Assembly: GCA_964511625.1 (NCBI GenBank) | Contig: CAZEJG010000006.1 | Location: 1 to 64,000, forward strand | Source: Pseudohoeflea sp964511625 | GTDB taxonomy: Bacteria; Pseudomonadota; Alphaproteobacteria; Rhizobiales; Rhizobiaceae | Length of the DNA: 64,000 bases | Direction: 5' to 3' | Shown: positions 16,868 through 25,265 of the stretch, in pieces | Position numbering within the stretch: the stretch's first letter is position 1 | Layout: the number at the start of each line of letters is the position of its first letter | The notes under the pieces: generated by a model | What the model saw: only the letters and a program-made list of their open reading frames with translations | The model's database searches: none | Told to the model about the DNA's origin: nothing | Translations under genes and position numbers: made by a program

Positions 16868-18568
16868 TTACGCCTCGATGATTTCGAAGGCGTCGACGTC
16901 GACCATGCCGCGATCGGAGATCTTCAGGTGCGGGATGACCGGCAGCGGCAGGAAGGCGAGCTGGAGAAACGGTTCGTCCAGCGTGCCGCCGAGATCGCGC
17001 GCGGCCTTGCGCAGGGGGATGAGGCGTCCGCGCACGGTTTCGTAGGATTCGAGGCTCATCAGGCCGGCGACGGGCAGGGCGATCTCCGCTATCACCTTTT
17101 CCCCTTCGGCCACCACGAAGCCGCCGCCGATCTCGGCCATGCGGTTGGCGGCCGTCGCCATCGAGACCTCGTCCGCGCCGATGACGCAGAGATTGTGGCT
17201 GTCGTGGCCGACGGTCGAGGCGATGGCGCCGCGCTTGAGGCCGAAACCCTGGACAAAGCCGGTGGAGATATTGCCGTTCTTGCCGTGGCGCTCGATCACC
17301 GTGACCTTGAGAATGTCGCGGTCGATATCGGCATGCTTCTCGCCCTCCGAGACGTCGAGGGTCAGCATGCGCTTCTCGGTGATGATCTTGCCCGGAAGGA
17401 TGCCGATGACGGCGGTCTCGGGATTGTTCTTGCGCACGGCAAAGGTGGTGGCGTCGACCTTCGGGGCCTTGACGCTTTCCAGCCCGACCGGGGCGACGGT
17501 CTCGCGGGTGGCGAAGAGTTCGTCGGTGACACGACGGCCGGCAGAAAAGACCATCTTGGCGTTGCAGCCTTCGAGCGAGTCGATCACCACGATATCGGCG
17601 CGCCAGCCCGGAGCGACGAGGCCGCGGTCGCGCAGACCGAAGGCGCGGGCGCCGGAGATGGAAGCAGCGCGGTAAACGGCAAGCGGATCGGCCCCCTCGG
17701 CGATCGCATGGCGGATCATGTAGTCGAGATGGCCGTGCTCGGCGATATCGAGCGGATTGCGGTCGTCGGTGCACAGCGCCAGGAAGGGCGAGTTGCGCTC
17801 GGTCATGATCGGGATCAGCGCATCGAGGTCGCGACTGACGGAGCCCTCGCGAACGAGAATATGCATGCCCTTCGCCAGTTTCTCGAGCGCCTCTTCGGCG
17901 GTGGTGGTCTCGTGGTCGGTGCGGATACCGGCCGAGAGATAGCCGTTGAGCGCATAGCCGCGGACCAGCGGCGCATGGCCGTCGATATGGCCGCCCTGAA
18001 AGGCCTCAAGCTTGGCCATGCAGACAGGGTCCTTGGCGAGCAAGCCGGGGAAGTTCATGAACTCGGCGAGGCCTATCACCTTGGGGTGGTCGCGGAAGGG
18101 AAGCAGGTCCTCGATCTTGAGTTCCGCGCCGGCGGTTTCGAGATGTGTGGCGGGCACGCAGCTCGACAGCTGAACGCGCACGTCCATGATGGTGCGCTCG
18201 GCGGAATCGAGAAAGAAGCGGATGCCGGGCGCGCCGAGCACATTGGCGATCTCGTGGGGATCGCAGATGGCGGTCGTGATTCCGCGCGGCAGGACGCAGC
18301 GGTCGAACTCGTGCGGCGTGACGAGCGAGGATTCGATATGGAGGTGGGTGTCGATGAAACCCGGCACCACGATGCGGCCGGAGATGTCGATCTCCTCGAC
18401 GCCGTCGTAGCTTTCGAGCGTTCCGACGATCGTCTCGCCGCAAAGGGCGATGTCGCCCTCGCGCAATTCGCCGGTGACGAGGTCGTAGAGACGGCCGCCC
18501 TTGAGCACGATGTCGGCCTTCGCCTTGCCCTGTCCTTGGTCGATGCGGTCGGTGAGGCGGCTGGTCAT
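16868..18568 (-). CDS. ade: Adenine deaminase
   Basis: 566-aa amidohydrolase of the bacterial Ade type, near the usual length. The metal-binding region GFIDTHLHIESSLVTPHEF and ITTAICDPHEIANVLG are hallmark segments; TDDRNPLDI and the C-terminal VIGADEVSMATAANRM-type domain are also present. It converts adenine to hypoxanthine and ammonia. It is the last gene of the minus-strand nucleobase block, 91 nt after the importer's binding-protein gene, suggesting the cluster handles purine bases as well as pyrimidines. Confidence 0.9.
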   Translation of the reverse strand: MTSRLTDRIDQGQGKAKADIVLKGGRLYDLVTGELREGDIALCGETIVGTLESYDGVEEIDISGRIVVPGFIDTHLHIESSLVTPHEFDRCVLPRGITTAICDPHEIANVLGAPGIRFFLDSAERTIMDVRVQLSSCVPATHLETAGAELKIEDLLPFRDHPKVIGLAEFMNFPGLLAKDPVCMAKLEAFQGGHIDGHAPLVRGYALNGYLSAGIRTDHETTTAEEALEKLAKGMHILVREGSVSRDLDALIPIMTERNSPFLALCTDDRNPLDIAEHGHLDYMIRHAIAEGADPLAVYRAASISGARAFGLRDRGLVAPGWRADIVVIDSLEGCNAKMVFSAGRRVTDELFATRETVAPVGLESVKAPKVDATTFAVRKNNPETAVIGILPGKIITEKRMLTLDVSEGEKHADIDRDILKVTVIERHGKNGNISTGFVQGFGLKRGAIASTVGHDSHNLCVIGADEVSMATAANRMAEIGGGFVVAEGEKVIAEIALPVAGLMSLESYETVRGRLIPLRKAARDLGGTLDEPFLQLAFLPLPVIPHLKISDRGMVDVDAFEIIEA

Positions 18569-18659
18569 GGGCGTGGCTCCGGTCTGGTCTTCAGGGGCAT
18601 TATAGCAAACCGGCCGGAATTGCTCCCGGCCGGCTGGCAGTTTGAGACAGGAGTGCGGA

Positions 18660-19637
18660 TTACTCCACGGTCACCTTGTCGGTGATCTCCGAGGTCCAGG
18701 CGCCCGACGGCTCGTTCTCGATGATCTTCTGATCGAGGAGAGCCTTGGCTGTCCGCTCATAGGCAGCCTCGATCAGCTTGGCGTCGGGTTCGCCGATCAG
18801 CTTGGCGACTTCGCCCATCATGCGCTTCTGGTGGTTTTCGTCCTGGCCGCCATTGTCCATGACGATCCCGGCGGCTTCATCCGGGTTCTCGATGGCGTAT
18901 TTCCAGCCCTTCATCGACGCCGAGACGAAACGGACCATCTTGTCGGCGAAGGCCGGATCCTTGAGGTCGTCTTCCATGGCGTAGAGACCGTCCTCGAGGA
19001 GGTCGACGCCCATTTCCGAGTAGTTGAAGACGATGAGGTCTTCCGGCTTGTAGCCGGCGTCCATCAGCTGCCAGTACTCGTTGTAGGTCATGACCGAGAT
19101 GCAGTCGGCCTGCTTCTGGATCAGCGGCTGGACGTCGAAGCTCTGCTTGAGCACGGTGACGCCGTCGTCACCGCCGTCTGTGGAAATGCCGAGCTTGTTC
19201 ATCCAGGCGTAGAAGGGATACTCGTTGCCGAAGAACCAGACGCCGAGCGTGTGGCCCGGAAAGTCGTCGGTGGTCTGGATCGGTCCGTCCTTCGGGCAGA
19301 CCAGCTCCATGCCGGCCTTCTTGAAAGGCTGGGCGATGTTGACGAGGCCGACGCCCTTTTCGCGGGCGGCAAGCGCGCCACCCATCCAGTCGACGATCAC
19401 GTCGGCGCCGCCGCCGGCGATCACCTGCTCGGGGGCGATGTCCGGGCCGCCGGGCTTGATGGTAACGTCGAGACCGGCGTCCTCGTAAAAGCCCTTGTCC
19501 TTGGCCACGAAGTAGCCGGCGAACTGGGCCTGTGCCACCCATTTGAGCTGCAGGGTGACCTCGTCGGCGGCGTTCGCCGCGCCGGCCATGGCCGTCATGG
19601 CGACGGCGGTTATCAGGGTGCTGAGCATTTTTTTCAT
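18660..19637 (-). CDS. ABC transporter substrate-binding protein, NMT1/THI5-SsuA type
   Basis: 325-aa periplasmic binding protein. The signal peptide (about 1-23) ends at ANAAD. The mature start VTLQLKWVAQAQFAGYFVAKDKGFYEDAGLDV is diagnostic of NMT1/THI5-like domains, which bind pyrimidine or thiamine-precursor-like ligands. It follows two permease genes by 31 nt. Together with the two permeases and the ATPase at 22437-23222 it forms an importer whose place in a pyrimidine-degradation block suggests a pyrimidine ligand; that specificity is inference. Confidence 0.85.
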   Translation of the reverse strand: MKKMLSTLITAVAMTAMAGAANAADEVTLQLKWVAQAQFAGYFVAKDKGFYEDAGLDVTIKPGGPDIAPEQVIAGGGADVIVDWMGGALAAREKGVGLVNIAQPFKKAGMELVCPKDGPIQTTDDFPGHTLGVWFFGNEYPFYAWMNKLGISTDGGDDGVTVLKQSFDVQPLIQKQADCISVMTYNEYWQLMDAGYKPEDLIVFNYSEMGVDLLEDGLYAMEDDLKDPAFADKMVRFVSASMKGWKYAIENPDEAAGIVMDNGGQDENHQKRMMGEVAKLIGEPDAKLIEAAYERTAKALLDQKIIENEPSGAWTSEITDKVTVE

Positions 19638-19668
19638 GCGTTTATTCTCCTCTGGAAGCGGCCCCTCG

Positions 19669-20778
19669 TCATCGACGATAACTCGGATGCCAGAATGTCA
19701 CGATCCGCTCGGCGAGCGCGAGCAGTCCGTAGAACAAGGACCCCGTCACGGCGGCGAGCGCTATTTCCGCCCAAACCATGTCGAGGTTCATCCGACCGAC
19801 TTCGGTCGAAATGCGAAAGCCCATTCCCACAACGGGGGTGCCGAAGAATTCAGCCACGATCGCGCCGATGAGCGCAAGGGTTGAGTTGATCTTCAGCGCG
19901 TTGAAGATGAAGGGCATGGCGACCGGCAGGCGCAGCTTGGCGAGCACCTGCCAGTGTCCGGCGCCGTAGGTGCGCATGAGATCGCGCTCCATGTGGCCGG
20001 TGGCGGCGAGGCCGGCGAGGGTGTTCACCAGCATCGGGAAGAAGGTCATGACCACGACGACGGCGGCCTTCGAGTGCCAGTCGAAGCCGAACCAGATGAC
20101 CATGATCGGAGCGATGCCGATCATCGGCAAGGCGGCGACCATGTTGCCGACGGGCAGCAGGCCCGCGGCGAGGAAGCGGAAGCGGTCGGCGAGAACGGCG
20201 ACGATGAAACCCGAGAGCGTGCCGATCAGATAGCCGATGAGCACGGCCTTCATGACGGTCTGTACGAAATCGGCGGCGAGGATGCTGGTCGAGGTGACGA
20301 TCTTCGCGCCGATCGAGGAGGGGGGCGGCAAGAGCACGAAAGGCACGCCGCCGCCTCGGGTGAGCGCTTCCCACAGGATCAGGATCCAGACGCCGAAGAT
20401 GGCGGGGACGACGAGCGCGATCGTGCGCTGCATGGCCGGCGTGGTGACCTTCATCTCGGACAGCACGGTGACCAGCCGCCAGGCCAGAAGCCAGGCGCCG
20501 GCGAGGGCCGCGACATAGCCGAAACTCGCAGTGCCGAAAGCGTCCGCCAGCCCGCCGATCAGGAGCCATGCAGCGAAATGGCTGGCGACGGCGAGAATGA
20601 TCGCCTCGGCGACCGGACGAAGTTTCAGCATCGACAGGATGGCCGCCACGAGCACGATCGCCGTGACAAGGAGAGAGGCGCCGGTGTCCATGGTCGCGGT
20701 GAAGGGCAGGCCGAGGAGGCTGGCGATCCCCGCTGCGATGGCGGCGAGCGCCTGCCAGTTGGGGCGAAGCGCGCTCAC
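19669..20778 (-). CDS. ABC transporter permease with extra N-terminal membrane domain
   Basis: 369-aa permease. The C-terminal part (about 115-369) is a normal SsuC/TauC-type BPD_transp_1 domain with the EAA-loop region RTYGAGHWQVLAKLRLPVAMPF. The first about 110 residues add roughly four more hydrophobic helices that usual family members (about 250-280 aa) lack. The start is GTG 20778, overlapping the stop of the upstream permease (GTGA). It pairs with the following permease as a heterodimeric channel. Confidence 0.85.
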   Translation of the reverse strand: MSALRPNWQALAAIAAGIASLLGLPFTATMDTGASLLVTAIVLVAAILSMLKLRPVAEAIILAVASHFAAWLLIGGLADAFGTASFGYVAALAGAWLLAWRLVTVLSEMKVTTPAMQRTIALVVPAIFGVWILILWEALTRGGGVPFVLLPPPSSIGAKIVTSTSILAADFVQTVMKAVLIGYLIGTLSGFIVAVLADRFRFLAAGLLPVGNMVAALPMIGIAPIMVIWFGFDWHSKAAVVVVMTFFPMLVNTLAGLAATGHMERDLMRTYGAGHWQVLAKLRLPVAMPFIFNALKINSTLALIGAIVAEFFGTPVVGMGFRISTEVGRMNLDMVWAEIALAAVTGSLFYGLLALAERIVTFWHPSYRR

Positions 20779-21653
20779 GGCTTGGCTCCCATGCGCTTCT
20801 CGACGAAACGGCCGGTGATGTCGACGAGCGTCACCAACAGGATGGCGCAGATGGAGCCGGCGATGAGGGCTGCGAAGATGTCGATCGTCTGGCTGTAATA
20901 GGAACCCGCGAGCAGCTTCGAGCCGATGCCGGCGACCGCACCCGTGGGCAGTTCACCGACGATGGCCCCGATCAGAGAGGCGGCGATCGCCACCTTGATC
21001 GAGGCGAAAAAGAACGGCACCGAGGCCGGGATACGGAGCTTCCAGAGCACCTGCGCGCGGCTCGCCGAATAGGTGCGCATCAGGTCCATGTGCAGCGTGT
21101 CGGGCGAGCGGAGTCCCTTCACCATGCCGACGGCGACGGGAAAGAAGGACAGGTAGGTCGAGATCAGCGCCTTGGGCAGAAGTCCGGTGACGCCGATGGC
21201 GGCGAGCAGCACGATGATCATCGGTGCGACTGCGAGGATCGGCACGGTCTGCGAGGTGATGATCCAGGGCAGGAGAGACTTGTCGAGTGCCGGCACATGG
21301 ACGATCGAGATGGCGATGACGACGCCGAGCGCAGTGCCCATGGCGAAGCCCAGCAACGTGGCCGAGAGCGTGACCCAGGAGTGATACACGAGACTGCGGT
21401 TGGAGCTCACCTTGACGCCAACCGTATATTTCCAGAAAGCAGCCGCGACCTGATGCGGCGCCGGCATGGTGGGCTTGGGCTGCGACCAGGTCTTGAGGAT
21501 GAATTCCACCCCCTCGGTCTGCTCGCCGGCGCGCTTTTCGAAATCGCGCAGCACAGGCGCATTGAGCGCCACTGCCGCGCCATACCAGATGGCGATGATC
21601 GCCGCGAGAATGGTGAGAACCGGCAGCAGTCGCCCGGTGAGAAAGTCGCGCAT
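20775..21653 (-). CDS. ABC transporter permease, SsuC/TauC type
   Basis: 292-aa permease with a BPD_transp_1 domain. The EAA loop is RTYSASRAQVLWKLRIPASVPFFF. ATG 21653 is preferred; an in-frame GTG at 21662 would overlap the AT-rich gene stop (GTGA). A longer periplasmic segment follows the first helix (about residues 35-95). It is the partner of the permease encoded immediately after it. Confidence 0.87.
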   Translation of the reverse strand: MRDFLTGRLLPVLTILAAIIAIWYGAAVALNAPVLRDFEKRAGEQTEGVEFILKTWSQPKPTMPAPHQVAAAFWKYTVGVKVSSNRSLVYHSWVTLSATLLGFAMGTALGVVIAISIVHVPALDKSLLPWIITSQTVPILAVAPMIIVLLAAIGVTGLLPKALISTYLSFFPVAVGMVKGLRSPDTLHMDLMRTYSASRAQVLWKLRIPASVPFFFASIKVAIAASLIGAIVGELPTGAVAGIGSKLLAGSYYSQTIDIFAALIAGSICAILLVTLVDITGRFVEKRMGAKP

Positions 21654-21658
21654 GGGAA

Positions 21659-22447
21659 TCACGAGCTTAGCCTCGTCATAAGGCTAAGTCGCCTTGAAAT
21701 TGTATCTGCGATTAGATTTGCTTCAGCCTCCTCAAGATTGCCCCCGAAGAAAATGGTTCGTTCGCCATAGTCGAATACCACGTCTCCTCCGAACCATGTA
21801 GGTAGAATCTCATTTAATACTTTAGTGTCTTCATATTTTCTCTTGTAGTATTCCGCTGTCGGCCTTGGGTTTTTTATTAGTTTTGGGTCAAAAATCTGAT
21901 GATCTATTGAAAATATTGCGGTTTTTTTCTTTGTGACTTTTGTTGAGCTCAGATCGAGGGTTTCTCGGCCAAAAAACTGCCAAAGAAGGGCGGTTGTTGC
22001 AAAAAACATCCCGAGCATCCAACCGCACGCCCAAACAGTATTGTAGAGTAAGAGACTAAAGCTGATATTTTTCTCTGGGATTTCCTTAAGAATAGAAGAT
22101 ACGGAAATGCCAGCATATGTCCAGCCCCATAGCCAAAACGGCAGAAATATAAGTGAAAAAAAGTAGCGTTTTGGATAAATAGTAATGCCCGTTACATCGG
22201 GCTTTTCAGAAATAAGGACGCGACTTGATGCAGAATTTGCATATCTCATTTTTTGTAACCTTAAATAATGACGCAATAATTGTATAAAATAGAAATTTGG
22301 CAATGCGCCATTATGCATTGAAAAAAATCTGTATTGAGGCTTATTGCTATCGAAGGTGTACAAGTCAGTGAGGCTCTGCGTTTGGGCCCTCTTGGTGCGA
22401 AACCGTTGAAATTGAGCGTTCCCGAAGATGCCTGCCTCACTCATCAT
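21659..22447 (-). CDS. Unrecognised AT-rich gene: two-helix membrane protein inserted in importer operon
   Basis: 262-aa protein of no recognised family. Two strongly hydrophobic segments lie at about residues 95-116 (FFSLIFLPFWLWGW) and 128-160, followed by a Lys-rich, probably cytoplasmic domain of about 100 residues. The DNA of roughly 21690-22330 is plainly richer in A/T than its neighbours, with codons such as AAA, TTT, ATA and TTA that the neighbours avoid. The ORF opens within the ATPase stop (ATGATGA) and ends on a GTGA overlap with the next permease frame. Possible later starts are ATG 22318 or 22246. It looks like a transferred gene. Function unknown. Confidence 0.6.
   Translation of the reverse strand: MMSEAGIFGNAQFQRFRTKRAQTQSLTDLYTFDSNKPQYRFFSMHNGALPNFYFIQLLRHYLRLQKMRYANSASSRVLISEKPDVTGITIYPKRYFFSLIFLPFWLWGWTYAGISVSSILKEIPEKNISFSLLLYNTVWACGWMLGMFFATTALLWQFFGRETLDLSSTKVTKKKTAIFSIDHQIFDPKLIKNPRPTAEYYKRKYEDTKVLNEILPTWFGGDVVFDYGERTIFFGGNLEEAEANLIADTISRRLSLMTRLSS
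21666..21688. repeat. 8-bp perfect inverted repeat at the end of the AT-rich gene
   Basis: CTTAGCCT (21666-21673) and AGGCTAAG (21681-21688) are separated by 7 nt and occupy the last codons of the AT-rich gene, right at the return to high GC. No T-run follows on either strand. It could be a transcript-stabilising hairpin or mark the boundary of acquired DNA. Confidence 0.45.
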
Positions 22448-23222
22448 CGCTGTGCCCCTCGCGCAGGCCCTCGCGGACCTGGTGAGCGATCTTCAGGAAT
22501 TCGGGAGTCTCACGAATCTCGAGCGGGCGGTCGGCGCCGAGATCGCAGTCGATGATCTCGTGGATGCGGCCGGGACGGGGGCTCATCACCACGATCTTGG
22601 TGGAGAGATAGACCGCCTCGGGGATCGAGTGGGTGACGAAGACGATGGTCTTCTGCGTCGTCGCCCAGAGTTTCAGGAGTTCGGCGTTCAGGTGGTCGCG
22701 GACGATCTCGTCGAGCGCGCCGAAGGGTTCGTCCATCAACAGCATGTCGGGTTCGACGGCGAGCGCGCGGGCGATGGAGGCGCGCTGCTGCATGCCGCCC
22801 GAGAGCTGCCAGGGAAACTTCTTCTCGAAGCCGGTGAGATTGACGAGTTCGAGATTGCGCTTGATCCGGCTTGCCTTCTCTTCCGCGGTCAGACCCATGA
22901 TCTCGAGCGGCAGGGCGACGTTCCTGGCGATGGTGCGCCAGGGAAACAGCGCCGCCTGCTGGAAGACGTAACCATAGGCGCCGTCGAGGCGGGCCTTTTC
23001 CGGCGTCGTGCCGTTGACGGAAATCTCGCCGGCGGTCGGCTTTTCGAGATCGGCGATGACACGCAGAAGCGTGGTCTTGCCGCAACCCGACGGGCCGATG
23101 AGGGAGACGAACTCACCCTTCTCGATGTCGAGGGTGATGTCGGACAGCGCCTGGACCGAACCGTCGCCGGTCTGGAAGACGAGATCCAGGTTTCGTGCTG
23201 AAATGACTGGCAATTTACTCAT
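22437..23222 (-). CDS. ABC transporter ATP-binding protein, SsuB/TauB type
   Basis: 261-aa ATPase. Walker A GPSGCGKTTLL, signature LSGGMQQRASIARAL, Walker B MLLMDEPFGALDE and the switch His in FVTHSIPEA are all intact. It would drive import by the two permeases and the NMT1-type binding protein encoded downstream. Its start overlaps the upstream SDR stop (ATGA), and its stop lies inside the start of the AT-rich gene that separates it from its permeases. Confidence 0.9.
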   Translation of the reverse strand: MSKLPVISARNLDLVFQTGDGSVQALSDITLDIEKGEFVSLIGPSGCGKTTLLRVIADLEKPTAGEISVNGTTPEKARLDGAYGYVFQQAALFPWRTIARNVALPLEIMGLTAEEKASRIKRNLELVNLTGFEKKFPWQLSGGMQQRASIARALAVEPDMLLMDEPFGALDEIVRDHLNAELLKLWATTQKTIVFVTHSIPEAVYLSTKIVVMSPRPGRIHEIIDCDLGADRPLEIRETPEFLKIAHQVREGLREGHSDDE

Positions 23223-23917
23223 ACCGACCGTGTAATTCCCCCATCCACCCTGATGTTCTGGCCTGTGATGTACCCTGCACCGTCGGAGGCCAGAAACGCA
23301 ATGGTTTCCGCGATTTCCTCGACTTTTCCATAGCGTTCCATGGGGATGCGTTCGCGGAATGCCTCTTTTTCGGGCAGGCTGTCTATGAAGCCTGGCAAGA
23401 CATTGTTCATGCGAACGTTTTCGGGCGCGTACTTGTCCGAATAGAGCTTGCAGAAGGCGGCGAGACCGGCGCGGAAGACGCCCGAGGTGGGGAAGACCGG
23501 ATCGGGCTCGAAGGCGGCAAAGGTCGAGATGTTGATGATGGCGCCCGCTTTCTGCTCGACCATGATCGGGGTCACGAGGCGGGTCGGGCGGACGGCCGAC
23601 AGCATGTAGACGTCGAGCCCGGTGTGCCAGTCGTCGTCGGTTAGTTCGAGCACCGGCGCGCGCGGGCCGTGGCCGGCGGAATTGACCAGCACGTCGATGC
23701 GGCCCCAGCGCTGCATGGCGCCGTCGACCAGCTTCTTCAGGTCGTCCTCCTTCTGGTTCGAGCCGGTGACGCCGAGGCCGCCCAGTTCCTCGGCGAGTGC
23801 CTCGCCCTTGCCGGAGGAGGAGAGGATGGCGACCGCATGGCCGGTCTCGGCGAGTTTGCGGGCGGCGGCGGCGCCCATGCCGGAGCCGCCGGCGGTAACG
23901 AGTGCGACCTTGATCAT
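23219..23917 (-). CDS. SDR-fold protein lacking the usual Tyr-x3-Lys motif
   Basis: 232-aa short-chain dehydrogenase-like protein. The NAD(P)-binding TAGGSGMGAAAARKLA and the NSAGHG motif are present. Where the active-site Y-x3-K should be, the sequence reads PTSGVFRAGL, so Tyr and Lys align with Ser145 and Arg149. The C-terminal YITGQNIRVDGGITRSV is typical of SDRs. GGGAG precedes ATG 23917. Position in the pyrimidine block would fit a role with malonate semialdehyde, but the missing residues make a normal dehydrogenase reaction doubtful. Confidence 0.8.
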   Translation of the reverse strand: MIKVALVTAGGSGMGAAAARKLAETGHAVAILSSSGKGEALAEELGGLGVTGSNQKEDDLKKLVDGAMQRWGRIDVLVNSAGHGPRAPVLELTDDDWHTGLDVYMLSAVRPTRLVTPIMVEQKAGAIINISTFAAFEPDPVFPTSGVFRAGLAAFCKLYSDKYAPENVRMNNVLPGFIDSLPEKEAFRERIPMERYGKVEEIAETIAFLASDGAGYITGQNIRVDGGITRSV

Positions 23918-23948
23918 GACAGTTCTCCCTTTTTCGGTTCCGCGGGTT

Positions 23949-24377
23949 CTACGCCCACAGTTTCGGTTCGGCGAACTCGATCGAATTGCCCGCCGGATCG
24001 CGGACATAGAGCGAGCGCGCGCCGTTCGGCCATTCGAAATCGGCCTCGATCGCGATGCCTGCTTGTTCCATCCTATCACGCCAGCCGATCAGCGCCTCGC
24101 GATCCGCCGCGAAACAGAGATGGCCGGGCCCGTCCGCACCGTGCGGCGGGACGGGGAGTTTTGCGTTGGTCGTCGGGATACGTGTCTGTTCGGCGATGAA
24201 GAGCAGCACGATGGTCTCGCCGGCGCGATAGAAGGCATGACGGCCAGCGACTTCGGTGATCTTTTCGAGACCCAGGATGTCGCCGTAGAAGGTGTTGGCC
24301 GCTTCGAGGTCGTCGACATAAAGCGCGGTTTCAAGCACGCCGGAGACCTTGGGTGTGATCGGAGCGGTATCGCTCAT
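23949..24377 (-). CDS. VOC (glyoxalase/bleomycin-resistance fold) family protein
   Basis: 142-aa protein with two beta-alpha-beta3 modules of the vicinal-oxygen-chelate fold. Metal-ligand positions appear as a Glu/His pattern: LYVDDLEAANTFYGDILG at the start, GPGHLCFAAD in the middle and SLYVRDPAGNSIEFAEP at the end. It could be a lyase, isomerase or dioxygenase. It lies 31 nt before the SDR gene in the same operon. Substrate unknown. Confidence 0.8.
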   Translation of the reverse strand: MSDTAPITPKVSGVLETALYVDDLEAANTFYGDILGLEKITEVAGRHAFYRAGETIVLLFIAEQTRIPTTNAKLPVPPHGADGPGHLCFAADREALIGWRDRMEQAGIAIEADFEWPNGARSLYVRDPAGNSIEFAEPKLWA

Positions 24378-24438
24378 CCCTCAAGCCTCCATGGCCTTAA
24401 TGCGTATGACGTGGGCGATCGCCACCGGTGCTGCTGCA

Positions 24439-25227
24439 TCATTTGTCGCCTCTCGGCCTGTAAAACAGCTCGTCATAATGTTGGTCCTCCTTCTTGCCTT
24501 TCATCCACGAGAAGCGGCAACGGCTGGCAAGATCGTAGATATCATCGAGGGTGGCGCCTTGCCGAGCGAGAAGGTCCTGATCGATTTCCACGTAGAGTTT
24601 GGAAATGCGCTCGAGGAGCCCGGCCTGGTCAAGAGCCTGCAATGTTTCAAATTCGCTTCCCTCGACATCGATCTTGCACAGGATTTCCGCGTCCTCGGCC
24701 GGGGAAATCAGGCTTGCGATCTGGTCGGCAGGGACAAGGACAAAGGCCTGGCTGCCCTGGCCTGGAGCCGCTTTTGGCAGGATATGGCTCAAACCGGTAT
24801 GGTGCGGATTGAAGCTTGCGCGGCACAATTGCCAGCTTCGTGCCAAGCCGAAACAGAAGGGCGAAATATTCGCTGCCTTGTTCAAGATGATATTCGCGGC
24901 CAGTTTCGCAAACACCACGGGGTTGGGTTCGAATGCATAGACTTTTCCGTCCGAAAGATGAGCCGCGGCAACCAGGGAAAACACACCGCAATTGGCCCCG
25001 ATGTCCATGAATATTGCGTTCTTTGGAAGGTCGTGGATGAGATCGAACAGTTCGTAGCCGTATAGGCCGGTTATGCATGCCCGATTGGTCCAGTCGTGCC
25101 GGTCCGCAAGAAGGATCGGGCCGTAGGCGGATGGAAGCTGTCGAAACACCGAAATGGCCAAGTGCAGAATCCGGGTCCTGCCGAGCGATCCCGGAATGCG
25201 GTGGATGCCGCGCAGCAACGCCGTCAT
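24439..25227 (-). CDS. FkbM family SAM-dependent methyltransferase, inserted after hydA
   Basis: 262-aa protein. The SAM-binding motif IFMDIGANCGVFSLVAAAHL and the following VYAFEPNP are classic for FkbM methyltransferases, as is CKIDVEGSEFETLQAL. Such enzymes usually O-methylate sugars or secondary metabolites, with no evident role in pyrimidine breakdown. It lies 38 nt after hydA and 61 nt before the VOC gene, in the same direction. Longer readings upstream run through hydA in a wrong frame. Base composition is more mixed than the neighbours, which suggests transfer. Confidence 0.85.
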   Translation of the reverse strand: MTALLRGIHRIPGSLGRTRILHLAISVFRQLPSAYGPILLADRHDWTNRACITGLYGYELFDLIHDLPKNAIFMDIGANCGVFSLVAAAHLSDGKVYAFEPNPVVFAKLAANIILNKAANISPFCFGLARSWQLCRASFNPHHTGLSHILPKAAPGQGSQAFVLVPADQIASLISPAEDAEILCKIDVEGSEFETLQALDQAGLLERISKLYVEIDQDLLARQGATLDDIYDLASRCRFSWMKGKKEDQHYDELFYRPRGDK

Positions 25228-25265
25228 CCTCAATTTCCACCTTCCCGCGGCGTGTTCCGATTGCC

